Of a stretch of 64,000 nucleotides of DNA, positions 1-9,072 are shown one piece after another. Position numbers and translations under genes: made by a program. Numbering within the stretch: the stretch's first letter is position 1; the number at the start of each line of letters is the position of its first letter. The stretch is taken from contig JAFSOQ010000061.1 in assembly GCA_017446845.1 (NCBI GenBank), positions 20,718 through 84,717 on the forward strand. Reading direction: 5' to 3'. The notes beneath the pieces were generated by a model. The model searched no databases and had not been told where the DNA came from. It saw nothing but the letters and a program-made list of their open reading frames with translations. This DNA is from Selenomonadaceae bacterium (GTDB taxonomy: Bacteria > Bacillota > Negativicutes > Selenomonadales > Selenomonadaceae).

Positions 1-1019
1 CAGAAGGTGTTGTACTCGACCCATTTGCCGTCTTCTTTGTAATACATTCTGTGGATAACGCGCAAGGTATCGCCTTCGACAAAGGAGAAAAGTTTTGCCC
101 CGTAATCGTCATGACTGATTTTTTTCAGCACGAACGGTATCATAATCGAAAATTTTTTCAAGCGCGTTTCAAAGTCATTCCAATTTTTTGCTCCATGCAG
201 ATACGACGACAATTTTTTAAGCGACGGAATTTCGTCCAAGCCGGCAATATGAAAATTTTTTTCGTAGCGAGCGGTGACATCAATAAATTCTGCCGATAAA
301 CTCTTCGTCGCCCAAGTCGGCGCGGCAGATTCATCAATCTCGCAAAAAACAGACCGCTCAATCCATTCGCCGTTTTCTTTGTAGTAGAGTTTGTAGATGA
401 CGCCGAGAGTGTTGCCTTCGACGAACGAAAAAATTTTCGCAACGTAATTTTCAACGCCTTGATCCTTCAGCGCGAACGGAACTTTATCCAGAAAATCTTT
501 CAAGCGGATTTCAAATTCTTGCCAATTTTTCGCGCCGCGCAGATAAGCTGCCAATTCATTGAACGCGGGAACCTCTTCGCCGTCGGGAGATTTTTTCGGG
601 CGAATCGGAGCAACACCTTTATTGACGCTGAATTTTTCTTTCAAGTCGTCGGCAGTCGGTTTTTCAATCGGGAACGTGACAACTTTTAAAGATTTGATAG
701 TTTTCCACGCGCCCGCCTCCAAAAGATTTACGTCGCGTTTATCGCTCGTGTCGGCGCATTTATGCCATTTGCCCGCGTTGTCTTGAAAGTACATTTCAAA
801 TTCAAGTTGGAAGTGATTTTCGTCAGCGTATTTTATGCTGAACTTGCCCGCGCCGTATGTTAATCCGCGAGCCTCGTAATTTTTAATCAAGTCATCGAGT
901 CGCGGCGAAACGATTTCGGAAATGTTTTCAATCGTCATATTCGGGCGAGACAAGTCGACAAAAAAATTTTTAAGGGATTCAGCCAAACTGATAACCATAT
1001 CGGTTTTTTTTATCGGCAA
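1..1019 (-). CDS. Hypothetical protein with repeated modules (3' end outside window)
   Basis: The reading frame is open from a TTG at 1019 to the left edge, giving more than 339 residues, so the C-terminus is missing. The TTG is preferred over the ATG at 998 because GAGGTGATC lies just upstream of it. I do not recognise the family. After a unique N-terminal part of about 160 residues, two copies of a roughly 95-residue module follow. Each has the pattern GAKNW..FE.RLK.F, then AK.FSFVEG, then YYKE.G.W.E. The next gene upstream carries one copy of the same module. No signal peptide or membrane segment is visible. The gene follows the 115-residue membrane protein after 15 bp, so the two are probably co-transcribed. 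Confidence 0.75.
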   Translation of the reverse strand, partial: MPIKKTDMVISLAESLKNFFVDLSRPNMTIENISEIVSPRLDDLIKNYEARGLTYGAGKFSIKYADENHFQLEFEMYFQDNAGKWHKCADTSDKRDVNLLEAGAWKTIKSLKVVTFPIEKPTADDLKEKFSVNKGVAPIRPKKSPDGEEVPAFNELAAYLRGAKNWQEFEIRLKDFLDKVPFALKDQGVENYVAKIFSFVEGNTLGVIYKLYYKENGEWIERSVFCEIDESAAPTWATKSLSAEFIDVTARYEKNFHIAGLDEIPSLKKLSSYLHGAKNWNDFETRLKKFSIMIPFVLKKISHDDYGAKLFSFVEGDTLRVIHRMYYKEDGKWVEYNTF

Positions 1020-1034
1020 GAAAGATCACCTCGC

Positions 1035-1382
1035 TCAAACAGTAAGCTCCAGTTCTTTTTCGTAGCGGTCGGTAACGTCTTTTTCTTTGGCGGTCAAACC
1101 TTCCTTAGCCCACGCGGGAACTTCGGATTCGTCAATTTCGCGGACGGTGGTTTTCTCAACCCATTTGCCGTTTTCTTTGTAGTAAAGTTTGTGGACGAGA
1201 CGCATGACGTTGCCTTCGACGCTGGAGAAAAGTTTCGCCGCATAATCGACAATGCCGGTTTCTTTGAGTGCGCTTTGAAGTTTCGGTAAAAAATCTTTCA
1301 GCCAGCCTTCAATCTCTTCCCAGTTCGTCACGAGCAAATAGCCGCCGACCAGGGTTCCCAATCCAATTAAAAGCGGAATCAT
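1035..1382 (-). CDS. Small membrane-anchored protein carrying one copy of the neighbouring repeat module
   Basis: This 115-residue protein begins with one hydrophobic segment (residues about 2-18, MIPLLIGLGTLVGGYLLV). The rest is a single module matching the repeats of the next gene (NWEEIEGWLKDFL, AAKLFSSVEGN, YYKENGKWVE, DESEVPAWA). AGGAGG lies nine bases before the ATG. The shared module suggests a membrane-tethered and a free version of the same domain, possibly interacting; this is inference. The function is unknown. Confidence 0.75.
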   Translation of the reverse strand: MIPLLIGLGTLVGGYLLVTNWEEIEGWLKDFLPKLQSALKETGIVDYAAKLFSSVEGNVMRLVHKLYYKENGKWVEKTTVREIDESEVPAWAKEGLTAKEKDVTDRYEKELELTV

Positions 1383-1446
1383 CTAATATCAACCTCCTAT
1401 AAAAAATATGCACTTATTCTAAATGAAAACTCTTTTGCAAGCAAGT

Positions 1447-1812
1447 TTAATTTTCCAGAGGATCTTCGCCGTATTGATTCCAACCGACATTTCCCTCTGC
1501 AAAGAAAAGATAAACCAGGAAAATTAATCCGACGACCGGAATAAAACTCACGAGGAAAAGTGCGCCGCTTCTGTTCAAGTCGTGCAGACGACGTGTCATG
1601 AGCATGCAAGCACCGGCAGTAGCGAGGACTGCCCAAGTTACGGTTATCATTTTAACTAAACTTCCGTTCGGGTCGCCCGTCAAAAATGTCGCCATGCACG
1701 AGGTCACAAAAGTTGCCGTCGCTCCCATTAACGTAACCAGAATGTAGTACTTAAAAAATTTCCCGCGATTGATTCTGCCTTTTATCGTAAAAATTTCTTG
1801 GATTATCGACAT
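1447..1812 (-). CDS. DUF805 family membrane protein
   Basis: The 121-residue product has the DUF805 layout: an N-terminal GRINRGKFFKYYI motif, several hydrophobic helices, the central TRRLHDLNRSG motif, and a C-terminal GWNQYGEDP. These are small integral membrane proteins of unknown function, often beside stress genes. I chose the ATG at 1812 because AAGGGAG precedes it by eight bases; an upstream in-frame ATG at 1881 would extend the protein through a heptad array and lacks a good ribosome site. The leader just upstream is shared with sdhB and the gene at 41050-41454. Confidence 0.85.
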   Translation of the reverse strand: MSIIQEIFTIKGRINRGKFFKYYILVTLMGATATFVTSCMATFLTGDPNGSLVKMITVTWAVLATAGACMLMTRRLHDLNRSGALFLVSFIPVVGLIFLVYLFFAEGNVGWNQYGEDPLEN

Positions 1813-1838
1813 AAAAAAATCTCCCTTCGGTCGATTTT

Positions 1839-1888
1839 TAGGGACTGGGAACAAGGAACCAGAGATTTGTTCACTAATCACTAATAAA
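1839..1888. repeat. Degenerate heptad array
   Basis: This AT-rich stretch between proC and the DUF805 gene contains GGGACTGGGAACAAGGAACC followed by CACTAATCACTAATAAATC. The units are 7-8 bases and of the same kind as the larger arrays elsewhere in the window. It sits in the leader of the DUF805 gene. Confidence 0.6.
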
Positions 1889-1900
1889 TCGTCAAAAAAT

Positions 1901-2875
1901 TCAGAGCAACTTGGATTTTTCCGTCGCCGCGAGTACCGCTTCGATTAGTGAACTGCGAACTGCGCCGCGCTCCAAAATTCGGACGCCTTCAATCGTCGTG
2001 CCCGCCGGACTTGTAACTTTATCGCGCAAAACATCGGGGTGTTCGCCGGATTGCAAAACCATTTTCGCCGCGCCGAGTAAAGTTTGTGCCGCAAGTTCAA
2101 TCGCTTGTGCTCGCGATAAGCCCGCCGCAACTCCGCCGTCAGATAAAGCGTCAATCATCAAGAAAGCATAAGCCGGACCAGAACCGCTCAAACCGGTAAC
2201 CGCGTCCATTAATTTTTCTTCGACTTCGACGGCTCGTCCCAATGTCGACCAAAAATTTTTTATCGTCTCGCCGACCTGCGAGGCATTTTTATTTAAAGTG
2301 TAAGCCGTCATGCTCTCTCCGACCGAAACCGCTACATTGGGCATGATTCGCACGATTTTGTTTTCGGGGAAAAATTTTTCGACCTTCGCAAGTTTTAAGC
2401 CCGCGACCGTGTAAGTTATAATCGTCGTCGCGGGAATTTTATTTTGCAACTCGGCAAAAGTTTTCTCGGCATCTTTGGGCTTGACCGCGATAATCAACAA
2501 GTCAACCTTGTCCAAAAAATTTACGTCGACCGAAACATTTACTCCGTAGCGCGCGATAAGTTCCTCGCAACGGGCGGGACGAATCTCAGAAATAAAAATA
2601 TCGCTCGGAGCAAAAATCTTGCCGCTGATACCGCGAACGATTGATTCGGCAAGCGCACCGCCGCCGATAAATCCGACTTTATTCATTTTTTTTGCCTCCA
2701 CATCAACAATTTCTATGCTGTCGAGTAAACTCGTCATTTGTTCTCGTATCGCCGCCAAATAAATTTTGTAAAGTTCTTTTTGCTCGGCAAGTTCTTCTTC
2801 CGTCAAGCCGACTGTGCGTTTCTTGCGCGCCAATTCATTTATCCGCGCCAAAAGTTCCGGCGTTATCAATTTCAA
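1901..2875 (-). CDS. proC: DUF896 (YnzC-like) domain fused to pyrroline-5-carboxylate reductase
   Basis: The 324-residue frame joins two families. Residues 1-60 look like the small DUF896/YnzC protein (ITPELLARINELARKKR..GLTEEE). Residues 64-324 are ProC, which makes proline by NAD(P)H reduction of pyrroline-5-carboxylate. The nucleotide-binding GFIGGGALAES, GSGPAYAF and the C-terminal SPAGTTIEG are all present, and 261 residues is normal for ProC. An internal ATG at 2686 has GGAGG eight bases upstream, so ProC may also be made alone. No stop codon separates the parts. The TTG start overlaps the stop of the methylase gene by four bases (TTGA). Confidence 0.9.
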   Translation of the reverse strand: MKLITPELLARINELARKKRTVGLTEEELAEQKELYKIYLAAIREQMTSLLDSIEIVDVEAKKMNKVGFIGGGALAESIVRGISGKIFAPSDIFISEIRPARCEELIARYGVNVSVDVNFLDKVDLLIIAVKPKDAEKTFAELQNKIPATTIITYTVAGLKLAKVEKFFPENKIVRIMPNVAVSVGESMTAYTLNKNASQVGETIKNFWSTLGRAVEVEEKLMDAVTGLSGSGPAYAFLMIDALSDGGVAAGLSRAQAIELAAQTLLGAAKMVLQSGEHPDVLRDKVTSPAGTTIEGVRILERGAVRSSLIEAVLAATEKSKLL

Positions 2876-4023
2876 TCGCTCCCCTCAAGCAAACTTTCCA
2901 TCAACGTAAACGGCTCGTCTTTATCTTCGATAAACAAAAATATATTCCGCTTGTGTTCTTTAGTGTGGTCAAAACGCGTCGTGAACCAGCCCGCCAGCTC
3001 AATCAAATCTTTTTTTTCAGCAAAACCTTTAAGCGACACGGAAAAAGCTGTCAGCTCAAAAAATTTATACTCCGTCACGAAGGCGGCAAAATTTTGCGCG
3101 ATACTCCCGTCGAACTTCCAAGGGAAAATATTCAAGAACAATTCGTTGACAAGAAAATTTTCAAAGAAAATCAAATGCGCGGCGACAAAATTTTTTTTAT
3201 CGGACAAGAGCGGAAAAGCTTCGTTGACAGTCTCCGAAAAATTTTTGTTATCGGCAAAAGCCTTTTCGCCGAAAACTTTTTCCGAAAAGTCGCGCATAAT
3301 TTCGATAAATTTTTTCTCGTTATATTCAACGCTTTGAATCATGAGCGGCACTTGTTCCGCCAAAAATTTTTTAGACTCGTAAGCCGCGATTAATTTTGTC
3401 AGCGCGTCTTCGTCGAAGTCCGAAAAAATTTCTTCGAGCCTGTCGACAAAAAATCCCAACACAATTAATCTTTGGTCGATTGAAAGCGTGCGCTCCTGCA
3501 AAATCGAAATCATCGCGATTTGAATTTCTATCAAATGTTTTTTCAAGTCTTCCGTCGCTTGTATCTTCTGGAAGAAAAATTTTCCGTCGAGTGAATGAAT
3601 TTTTTCGGGCACTTGTACAAATTCAAATTTCATCGGCTCGCATTCAAACAAAATCATTTCCGCCGCAACGGGACAACTTAAAATCAATGACCGCTCAAAA
3701 AAATATTCAAAACTGTTCGTGATACGCGGATAAGTCGCGCAAGTCATCGATAAAAATTTTTCGCCGTGCTCCAGTTGCAGTCGACATAATTTGTTTTCCG
3801 TCAGGAACGGACAAAATTTTTTCTCGCCGAAGTCAATAAAATATTCATCTTTATCGGAATTAAATTTTATGTGGGAAGTTATTTCCTGCGAATAAAGCTT
3901 GTAAGTTTCTTTGTCGATAGAAATATTCCACATTTCATTACAACAATGCGCGTCGCATTTCGAGCCGTCGCATTTAAATTCGTTCACGTACTGCGGCTGA
4001 AAGTAAAAATATTTTTTTTCCAC
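2872..4023 (-). CDS. FliB-like flagellin lysine-N-methylase / cysteine-cluster protein
   Basis: The 383-residue product has the conserved N-terminal cysteine cluster of the FliB / YkgJ-like family: CDGSKCDAHCCNEMW near residues 18-32, FCPFL..NKLCRL near 70-85, and SMTCATYPR. FliB methylates lysines of flagellin in Salmonella, and homologues are widespread in Clostridia and Negativicutes, often beside unrelated genes. The cysteines probably bind a metal or Fe-S cluster. It is the first gene of a two-gene unit with DUF896-proC. No flagellar gene is present here, so the substrate is open. Confidence 0.7.
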   Translation of the reverse strand: MEKKYFYFQPQYVNEFKCDGSKCDAHCCNEMWNISIDKETYKLYSQEITSHIKFNSDKDEYFIDFGEKKFCPFLTENKLCRLQLEHGEKFLSMTCATYPRITNSFEYFFERSLILSCPVAAEMILFECEPMKFEFVQVPEKIHSLDGKFFFQKIQATEDLKKHLIEIQIAMISILQERTLSIDQRLIVLGFFVDRLEEIFSDFDEDALTKLIAAYESKKFLAEQVPLMIQSVEYNEKKFIEIMRDFSEKVFGEKAFADNKNFSETVNEAFPLLSDKKNFVAAHLIFFENFLVNELFLNIFPWKFDGSIAQNFAAFVTEYKFFELTAFSVSLKGFAEKKDLIELAGWFTTRFDHTKEHKRNIFLFIEDKDEPFTLMESLLEGSD

Positions 4024-4098
4024 GAAAGCTCACCTGCAAAATTTTTCTCGGCGAAGTATATCACGCAGAAAAATTTTTGTCACTTAAGCGCGAAAAAT

Positions 4099-4126
4099 TT
4101 GCAGTAAAAAAATTTTGTGGTATTAT
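4099..4126 (+). promoter_or_regulatory. Putative sigma-70 promoter for dprA operon
   Basis: TTGCAG and TATTAT are separated by 16 bases, 55 bp before dprA. The -10 matches consensus at five of six positions. Confidence 0.5.
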
Positions 4127-4138
4127 ACGGCGCGGGAG

Positions 4139-4177
4139 TTTAGTGATTAGTGGTTAGTGATTAGTGGTCAGTGATTA
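4139..4177. repeat. Heptad array (GTGATTA type) directly before dprA
   Basis: Five tandem 7-base units of the form TAGTGAT / TAGTGGT / CAGTGAT run up to the dprA start. They occupy the place where a ribosome-binding site would be expected, and dprA has no clear SD sequence. Confidence 0.75.
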
Positions 4178-4180
4178 TGA

Positions 4181-5470
4181 ATGGAAAAATATTTTATGGC
4201 GGCCATGGGCGGCGCGGACGGTTTCGGCAACAAAAGTATTGAAAAGCTCATAAATTTTTGCGGCAGTGCCAAAGCTGCATGGTCGTCCGACATTGACGAC
4301 ATTGTCCATGCGGGAATTCAATCAAGACACCTTGAAGCTTTCGTCGCCTTCCGCGGCAAGCATCCCAACGCGCCCGAAAATCTCGTCAAGTATTGCGAGC
4401 GGCACGAATTTAATTTGTGCTCAATCAACGACGAAGATTATCCGCCGATTCTCAAAGAAATTGATTCGCCGCCTATGTTTTTCTATTATCGCGGAAAACT
4501 TCAGCCGCATGTGCAGAGGATTGGCATTGTCGGTTCTCGTCACAATACGCCATACGGACAAAATGTCGCGTTGCAACTCGCCGAAGAACTTGCGGCGGCA
4601 GGTTTGACTGTCGTAAGCGGCGCGGCTCGCGGCATTGATACTTTTGCGCATCGCGGCGCATTGAAGTCAGGGCGTACTGTTGCTGTACTCGGTTGCGGAA
4701 TAGATATTGCCTTCCGCAGCGGCAAAAGAAAATTTTTGGAGGAGATTGCCGAAACCGGCGTTGTCCTCAGCGAATTTCCTCCGCAACTTCCGCCGAACAC
4801 CGGAACTTTTCCGACACGCAACAGAATTATTGCGGGGCTTAGTCTCGGAATTGTCGTCGTGGAAGCCGATTTCAAAAGCGGCGCGTTGATTACGAGCACT
4901 TACGCCGGCGATTACGGTCGCGATGTTTTTGCAGTTCCGGGGCAAGTTTACGCTCAGATGAGTCGCGGTTGCAATGAATTGATTCGCGACGGCGCAACCT
5001 TGATTAAAAGCGCGCAAGATATTTTAAACGAATACGATATTGCCGTCAAAGATAAACCTGAATCCGAGCCGATTTCTTTGGACGACGCGGAAGCTAAAGT
5101 TTTGGAGGTCATTCCGTTCGATAATTACATTACGAGCGACGAAATTTTAATGAAACTCGACGACCTTGACCTTGACGAGATTGATAATATTTTGATAAAT
5201 CTTGAGATGAAAAAATGCATAGAAGATAATTTCGGACGATACAAACGCAATGCAATCAAATCTAAACCCGCAAAGAAAATTTCTTTGGACGACACAGAGG
5301 CTAAAGTTTTGGAGGTCATTCCGTTCGATAATTACATTACGAGCGACGAAATTTTAATGAAACTCGACGACCTTGACCTTGACGAGCTTGATAATATTTT
5401 GATAAATCTTGACCTAAAAAAATGTATAGAGGAAAATTTGGGAAGATACAAACGCAAGATTGGAGGTTGA
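4181..5470 (+). CDS. dprA: DNA processing protein DprA with duplicated C-terminal winged helix
   Basis: DprA loads RecA on incoming single-stranded DNA during transformation. The Rossmann-like core is clear: GIVGSRHNTPYG, VVSGAARGIDTFAH, GRTVAVLGCGID, FPTRNRIIAGLS and VVEADFKSGALITS. The 429-residue length exceeds the usual 360 or so because the C-terminal winged-helix domain (LDDAEAKVLEVIPFDNYITS and on) occurs twice. The copies are nearly identical and spaced 69 codons apart. No obvious SD precedes the ATG. The gene heads the classic Firmicutes order dprA-topA-trmFO-hslV, although xerC and codY are absent here. Confidence 0.95.
   Translation: MEKYFMAAMGGADGFGNKSIEKLINFCGSAKAAWSSDIDDIVHAGIQSRHLEAFVAFRGKHPNAPENLVKYCERHEFNLCSINDEDYPPILKEIDSPPMFFYYRGKLQPHVQRIGIVGSRHNTPYGQNVALQLAEELAAAGLTVVSGAARGIDTFAHRGALKSGRTVAVLGCGIDIAFRSGKRKFLEEIAETGVVLSEFPPQLPPNTGTFPTRNRIIAGLSLGIVVVEADFKSGALITSTYAGDYGRDVFAVPGQVYAQMSRGCNELIRDGATLIKSAQDILNEYDIAVKDKPESEPISLDDAEAKVLEVIPFDNYITSDEILMKLDDLDLDEIDNILINLEMKKCIEDNFGRYKRNAIKSKPAKKISLDDTEAKVLEVIPFDNYITSDEILMKLDDLDLDELDNILINLDLKKCIEENLGRYKRKIGG
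5072..5455 (+). repeat. In-frame tandem duplication inside dprA
   Basis: Two copies, starting at 5072 and 5279, repeat with a period of 207 bp (69 codons). They match almost base for base over about 175 bp, so the duplication is recent. Differences cluster at the end of each copy (IDNILINLEMKK versus LDNILINLDLKK). Confidence 0.9.
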
Positions 5471-5474
5471 ACGC

Positions 5475-7112
5475 GTGGCAGAAAAAAATTTAAAGTCATT
5501 GATATTGGTCGAGAACGCGTCCAAAATGCGAACGCTCAAAAAGTTTATCGGGCGAAATTATACGGTGGAATCGACGGACGGTTTCTTGAAAGATTTGCCC
5601 AAAAGTCGAATCGGTGTAAGCGACGATTATCAGCCCGACTATATCACGGTGCGCGGCAAAGGTTCTCTCTTCGCCGAACTTCGACGCAAAACTTTGAACG
5701 CCCGCAGAATTTTTATCGCGACCAATCCCGACACGCAGGGAGAATTTTTGGCGCGGCAATACTGTGAAATTTTCGGCATCAATCCGAATTCGCATTGCAG
5801 AATTTCTTTGAACGAACTCACCAAGGAAAATTTCAAGACGGCGTTCGAGGCGGCACGACCGATTGACGAAAATTTGGCGGAGTCTTTTCAAGCCAAGCAG
5901 TTGATTGACAAATACGTCAGCCACAAAGTCGGGGAATATCTCGCCAGAAAAATTTGGCAAGGCGTAAAAGTTGGCAGATTCCGCGCAATGCTCTTGAAAT
6001 TAATCGCCGCTCCGCCCGCGCAGAAAAATTTGACGGTCAAGAAAAATTTGACGGCGGCGACGCTTCAGGAACTCGCATTCAAGGAATTAAATTTTTCGGT
6101 GGCGTGGACCAGATTTATCGCCGACCAACTTTACGACGGAGTAACTTTAGCCAAAAGAGATTGCACGGGCTTGATTACTTATCCTCACGGCGGAGAAATT
6201 TTCTTGACGAGTGAACATCGCGAGCCGGAATCCGTTAAAGAATTTTTGACCGAACATCAATTCAAACTCTACGATTTAATTTACAATCATCAAGACAAGA
6301 AAAAAATTTTCAAACTCGACGGCACGACGAACGACGCGGCTTTGATGGCTGCATTCGACGCGCTCGGCGTGGAGTGGGCAGAATTTTATTCTGTGGGGAT
6401 TGCCAGCCTTATCAAACGCAAATACATCACGGCGGAGGATTCCGTTTACAAAGTCACTGCGCTCGGCGAACGTGTCCTTGACGCGCTGAACGGTTTCTTC
6501 GACGACGTGTTCAGTGCAAAATCTTATAATGAGGTCACCGCGCAGGTTAAGGAAATTGCGGCGGGCAATGCTCAAAAAATTTCCGTCATAGGAAATTATT
6601 GCGCGAAGTTCAATGAAAAATTTGATGAGGCGATGAATTCGCTCGGCGAAGATGCTCAACCGCAAAAAGAACCCGTCGTTGAGTCCGATAAAATTTGCGA
6701 CAAGTGCGGGCGCAAAATGTTGATTAAGCATGGTCGCTACGGAGGATTTTTGGCGTGTTCGGGCTATCCCGATTGCAAAAATACAAAGCCGCTGCTTGAG
6801 CCGACAAATAAAAAATGTCCGAAGTGCGGCGGGCATTTGGCTAAGCGGTCATTTAATTTCAACAGAGCTTTTTACTGCTGTGAGTCGTGTGATTTTTCGA
6901 CTTGGGACGAACCTCAAGCAATGACTTGCAAAACGTGCGGCTCGACGATGTTTGCACACAAATTCAGAGGACGTGCGCCGATGTTCTATTGCGGCAATGA
7001 AAATTGTTCGACGCGAACGAATCACCCGATAAATAAAATTTTGGAGCAGATAAAGAATCGCGCCGAAACTCGCAAAAAAAAATCGGCGGCTAAGAAAAAT
7101 GACAACAAATAA
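5475..7112 (+). CDS. topA: Divergent type IA topoisomerase homologue (TopA-like)
   Basis: Position after dprA, an N-terminal TOPRIM-like fold ([27 protein letters not shown]) and three C-terminal four-cysteine zinc ribbons (CDKCG..CSGYPDC, CPKCG..CCESC, CKTCG..CGNENC) identify this as TopA. Only 545 residues are present against about 700 normally. The metal-binding motif, usually TDPDREGE, reads TNPDTQGE at 83-90. The active-site block, usually ITYMRTDS, reads ITYPHGGE around Tyr236, and SAGRVQS reads KVGRFRA. Relaxation activity is therefore doubtful, although the tyrosine and the first glutamate (E13) remain. GTG at 5475 is chosen because GGAGG lies eight bases upstream; the gene starts four bases after dprA stops. 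Confidence 0.85.
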   Translation: MAEKNLKSLILVENASKMRTLKKFIGRNYTVESTDGFLKDLPKSRIGVSDDYQPDYITVRGKGSLFAELRRKTLNARRIFIATNPDTQGEFLARQYCEIFGINPNSHCRISLNELTKENFKTAFEAARPIDENLAESFQAKQLIDKYVSHKVGEYLARKIWQGVKVGRFRAMLLKLIAAPPAQKNLTVKKNLTAATLQELAFKELNFSVAWTRFIADQLYDGVTLAKRDCTGLITYPHGGEIFLTSEHREPESVKEFLTEHQFKLYDLIYNHQDKKKIFKLDGTTNDAALMAAFDALGVEWAEFYSVGIASLIKRKYITAEDSVYKVTALGERVLDALNGFFDDVFSAKSYNEVTAQVKEIAAGNAQKISVIGNYCAKFNEKFDEAMNSLGEDAQPQKEPVVESDKICDKCGRKMLIKHGRYGGFLACSGYPDCKNTKPLLEPTNKKCPKCGGHLAKRSFNFNRAFYCCESCDFSTWDEPQAMTCKTCGSTMFAHKFRGRAPMFYCGNENCSTRTNHPINKILEQIKNRAETRKKKSAAKKNDNK

Positions 7113-8412
7113 AAAAGTTCACGTTATCGGCGCGGGCTTGGCAGGTTCGGAGGCGGCGTGGCAAATCGCAAAATGCGGCGTCGAAGTCGTCTTGCACGAG
7201 ATGCGCCCGACTAAAAAAACTCCCGCGCACAAAACCGGAAACTTCGCCGAACTCGTCTGCAGCAATTCATTGCGGGCGGCGGGCTTGTCAAATGCTGTCG
7301 GCGTTTTAAAAGAGGAAATGCGCCGGTTGGATTCGTTGATAATGTCGGCGGCGGACGCAACAAAAATTCCTGCGGGCGGCGCGTTGGCTGTCGACAGAAA
7401 TGAATTCGGGCGTTTCGTCACGGAAAAAGTTAAATCGGTCGTTCAATTCGTCGAAGAGGAAGTTACGAGCCTCGACTTTGACGACGTGTTGATTGTCGCG
7501 AGCGGACCTTTGACGGCGGGCGCACTTGCCGACGAAATTAAAAAAATCACGGGCGGCGACGATTTTTATTTTTACGATGCGGCGGCTCCGATTGTCACGC
7601 TTGATTCGATTGATTTTTCCAAAGCGTTCAAAGCCTCTCGCTACGACAAGGGCGCGGACGATTCTTACATAAATTGTCCCATGACCCGCGAAGAATATTT
7701 GAATTTCCGCGCAGAATTGATTGCCGCCGAAAAAACCAAGCCGCATGATTTTGAGCAAGAAATTTTTTTTGAAGGTTGCTTGCCCGTGGAAGTTTTGGCG
7801 GCGCGCGGAGAAGATACGATGCGTTTCGGAAATTTAAAACCTGTCGGCTTGACTGACCCGCGCACCGGAAAAATTCCTTATGCGGTCGTTCAACTGCGGC
7901 AGGACAATCGGGAGGCGACGCTTTATAATTTGGTCGGCTTTCAAACGCATTTGACTTGGGGCGAACAAAAACGCGTTTTCAAAATGATTCCGGGACTTGA
8001 GGCGGCGGAATTTGTAAGATTCGGCGTCATGCACAGAAACACTTACATAAACTCGCCGAAAATTTTATTGCCGACGTTTCAACTTAAAAACTCGCCGAAA
8101 ATATTTTTCGCGGGACAAATCACGGGCGTCGAAGGTTACGTAGAATCGGCGGCATCAGGATTGATGGCGGGCATCAACGCGGCGCGATTGGTAAAAAATT
8201 TGGAGCCGATAATTTTCCCGCCGACGACTTGTCACGGAGCACTTGCGAATTACATAACGACGGCGGTCGCGAAAAATTTTCAGCCGATGAATATAACGTT
8301 CGGATTGTTGCCGCCGCTCGAAACTCGCACGAAAAAAAATCTCCGCAAAGAAAAATTATCTGCGCGGGCGTTGGAGACAATTGGGAATTTGGAATTGGGA
8401 ATGGGGAATTAA
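7099..8412 (+). CDS. trmFO: tRNA m5U54 methyltransferase TrmFO (folate/FAD-dependent)
   Basis: TrmFO methylates U54 of the T-loop using methylenetetrahydrofolate and FADH2. The dinucleotide-binding [15 protein letters not shown], the LHEMRP..KTPAHKT stretch, ELVCSNSLR and the C-terminal [26 protein letters not shown] are family hallmarks. The 437-residue length is normal. It overlaps topA by 14 bp. The last residues ([11 protein letters not shown]) are encoded by a heptad array (TTGGGAATTTGGAATTGGG) that also provides the GGGGA ribosome site of hslV. Confidence 0.97.
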   Translation: MTTNKKVHVIGAGLAGSEAAWQIAKCGVEVVLHEMRPTKKTPAHKTGNFAELVCSNSLRAAGLSNAVGVLKEEMRRLDSLIMSAADATKIPAGGALAVDRNEFGRFVTEKVKSVVQFVEEEVTSLDFDDVLIVASGPLTAGALADEIKKITGGDDFYFYDAAAPIVTLDSIDFSKAFKASRYDKGADDSYINCPMTREEYLNFRAELIAAEKTKPHDFEQEIFFEGCLPVEVLAARGEDTMRFGNLKPVGLTDPRTGKIPYAVVQLRQDNREATLYNLVGFQTHLTWGEQKRVFKMIPGLEAAEFVRFGVMHRNTYINSPKILLPTFQLKNSPKIFFAGQITGVEGYVESAASGLMAGINAARLVKNLEPIIFPPTTCHGALANYITTAVAKNFQPMNITFGLLPPLETRTKKNLRKEKLSARALETIGNLELGMGN

Positions 8413-8414
8413 TT
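8379..8414. repeat. Short heptad array overlapping the trmFO end and hslV leader
   Basis: Units TTGGGAA, TTTGGAA, TTGGGAA and TGGGGAA repeat every seven bases. The array codes for the final residues of TrmFO and ends one base before the hslV ATG, so it appears to supply both a C-terminus and a ribosome-binding site. Confidence 0.65.
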
Positions 8415-8951
8415 ATGGAATTTCATTCGACGACGATAGTTGCCGTCAAACGCAACGGCAAAGTTGCTCTCGCGGGCGACGGGCAAGTTACATTCGGAAA
8501 CAGCACGGTCATGAAGTCGACGGCAAAAAAAGTTCGCCGCCTTTATCACGACAAAATTATTGCGGGCTTTGCAGGTTCGGTAGCCGACGCCTTTACGCTG
8601 TTTGAAAAATTTGAAGAGAAACTCGAATCGACGCACGGACATTTAATGCGGGCGGCAGTCGCACTTGCCAAAGATTGGCGCACGGATAAAATTTTGCGTC
8701 GGCTGGAAGCGTTATTGCTCGTGGCGGACAAGGACAAGATTTTACTTTTGTCGGGCAACGGCGAAGTCATTGAGCCGGACGGAGACATTGCGGCGATAGG
8801 TTCGGGCGGTTTCTACGCTTTGGCGGCGGGTCGAGCATTAATCGCGCATACCGACATGACGGCGGCGGAAATTGCCAAAGAGTCGTTGTCAATCGCGGCG
8901 GACATTTGCGTTTTCACGAATCAAAATATAATCATTGAAGAACTCGAATAA
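8415..8951 (+). CDS. hslV: ATP-dependent protease peptidase subunit HslV
   Basis: This is the proteolytic core of the HslUV complex, an N-terminal threonine hydrolase related to proteasome beta subunits. The TTIVAV stretch following a short MEFHS propeptide, [41 protein letters not shown] and AIGSGG match the family, and 178 residues is normal. The catalytic residue should be one of the two threonines at 6-7. Its ATPase partner hslU is not adjacent but lies about 43 kb away on the other strand (51671-53059). Confidence 0.97.
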   Translation: MEFHSTTIVAVKRNGKVALAGDGQVTFGNSTVMKSTAKKVRRLYHDKIIAGFAGSVADAFTLFEKFEEKLESTHGHLMRAAVALAKDWRTDKILRRLEALLLVADKDKILLLSGNGEVIEPDGDIAAIGSGGFYALAAGRALIAHTDMTAAEIAKESLSIAADICVFTNQNIIIEELE

Positions 8952-8954
8952 AAT

Positions 8955-8979
8955 CCGGCGAGAAGTCGGAAAATTTTTT
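8955..8979 (+). terminator. Putative terminator after hslV
   Basis: A short hairpin (CCGGC GAGAA GTCGG) is followed by AAAATTTTTT. The stem is only five pairs. Confidence 0.4.
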
Positions 8980-9005
8980 CTTAACGGGTCAGGTTGCTTA
9001 ATGAC

Positions 9006-9034
9006 TTGAAATTATTTTCATAGTATGCTAGATT
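9006..9034 (+). promoter_or_regulatory. Putative promoter for first terD-like gene
   Basis: TTGAAA and TAGATT are spaced by 17 bases, ending 38 bp before the start codon. Confidence 0.4.
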
Positions 9035-9072
9035 ATGCGCCGGTAAAAAAATTTTTGGGAGGTTTTATTCTA

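Noticed and set aside
2692..3393. Plus-strand 233-codon gene opposite the FliB-like gene
   Set aside because: It is an antisense shadow of the proC/FliB coding strand; residue composition (Phe/Lys/Arg-rich) reflects the reverse of AAAATTT words.
8952..9072. Riboswitch in the leader of the first terD-like gene
   Set aside because: Only a short terminator-like hairpin and promoter boxes are visible, with no recognised aptamer motif.
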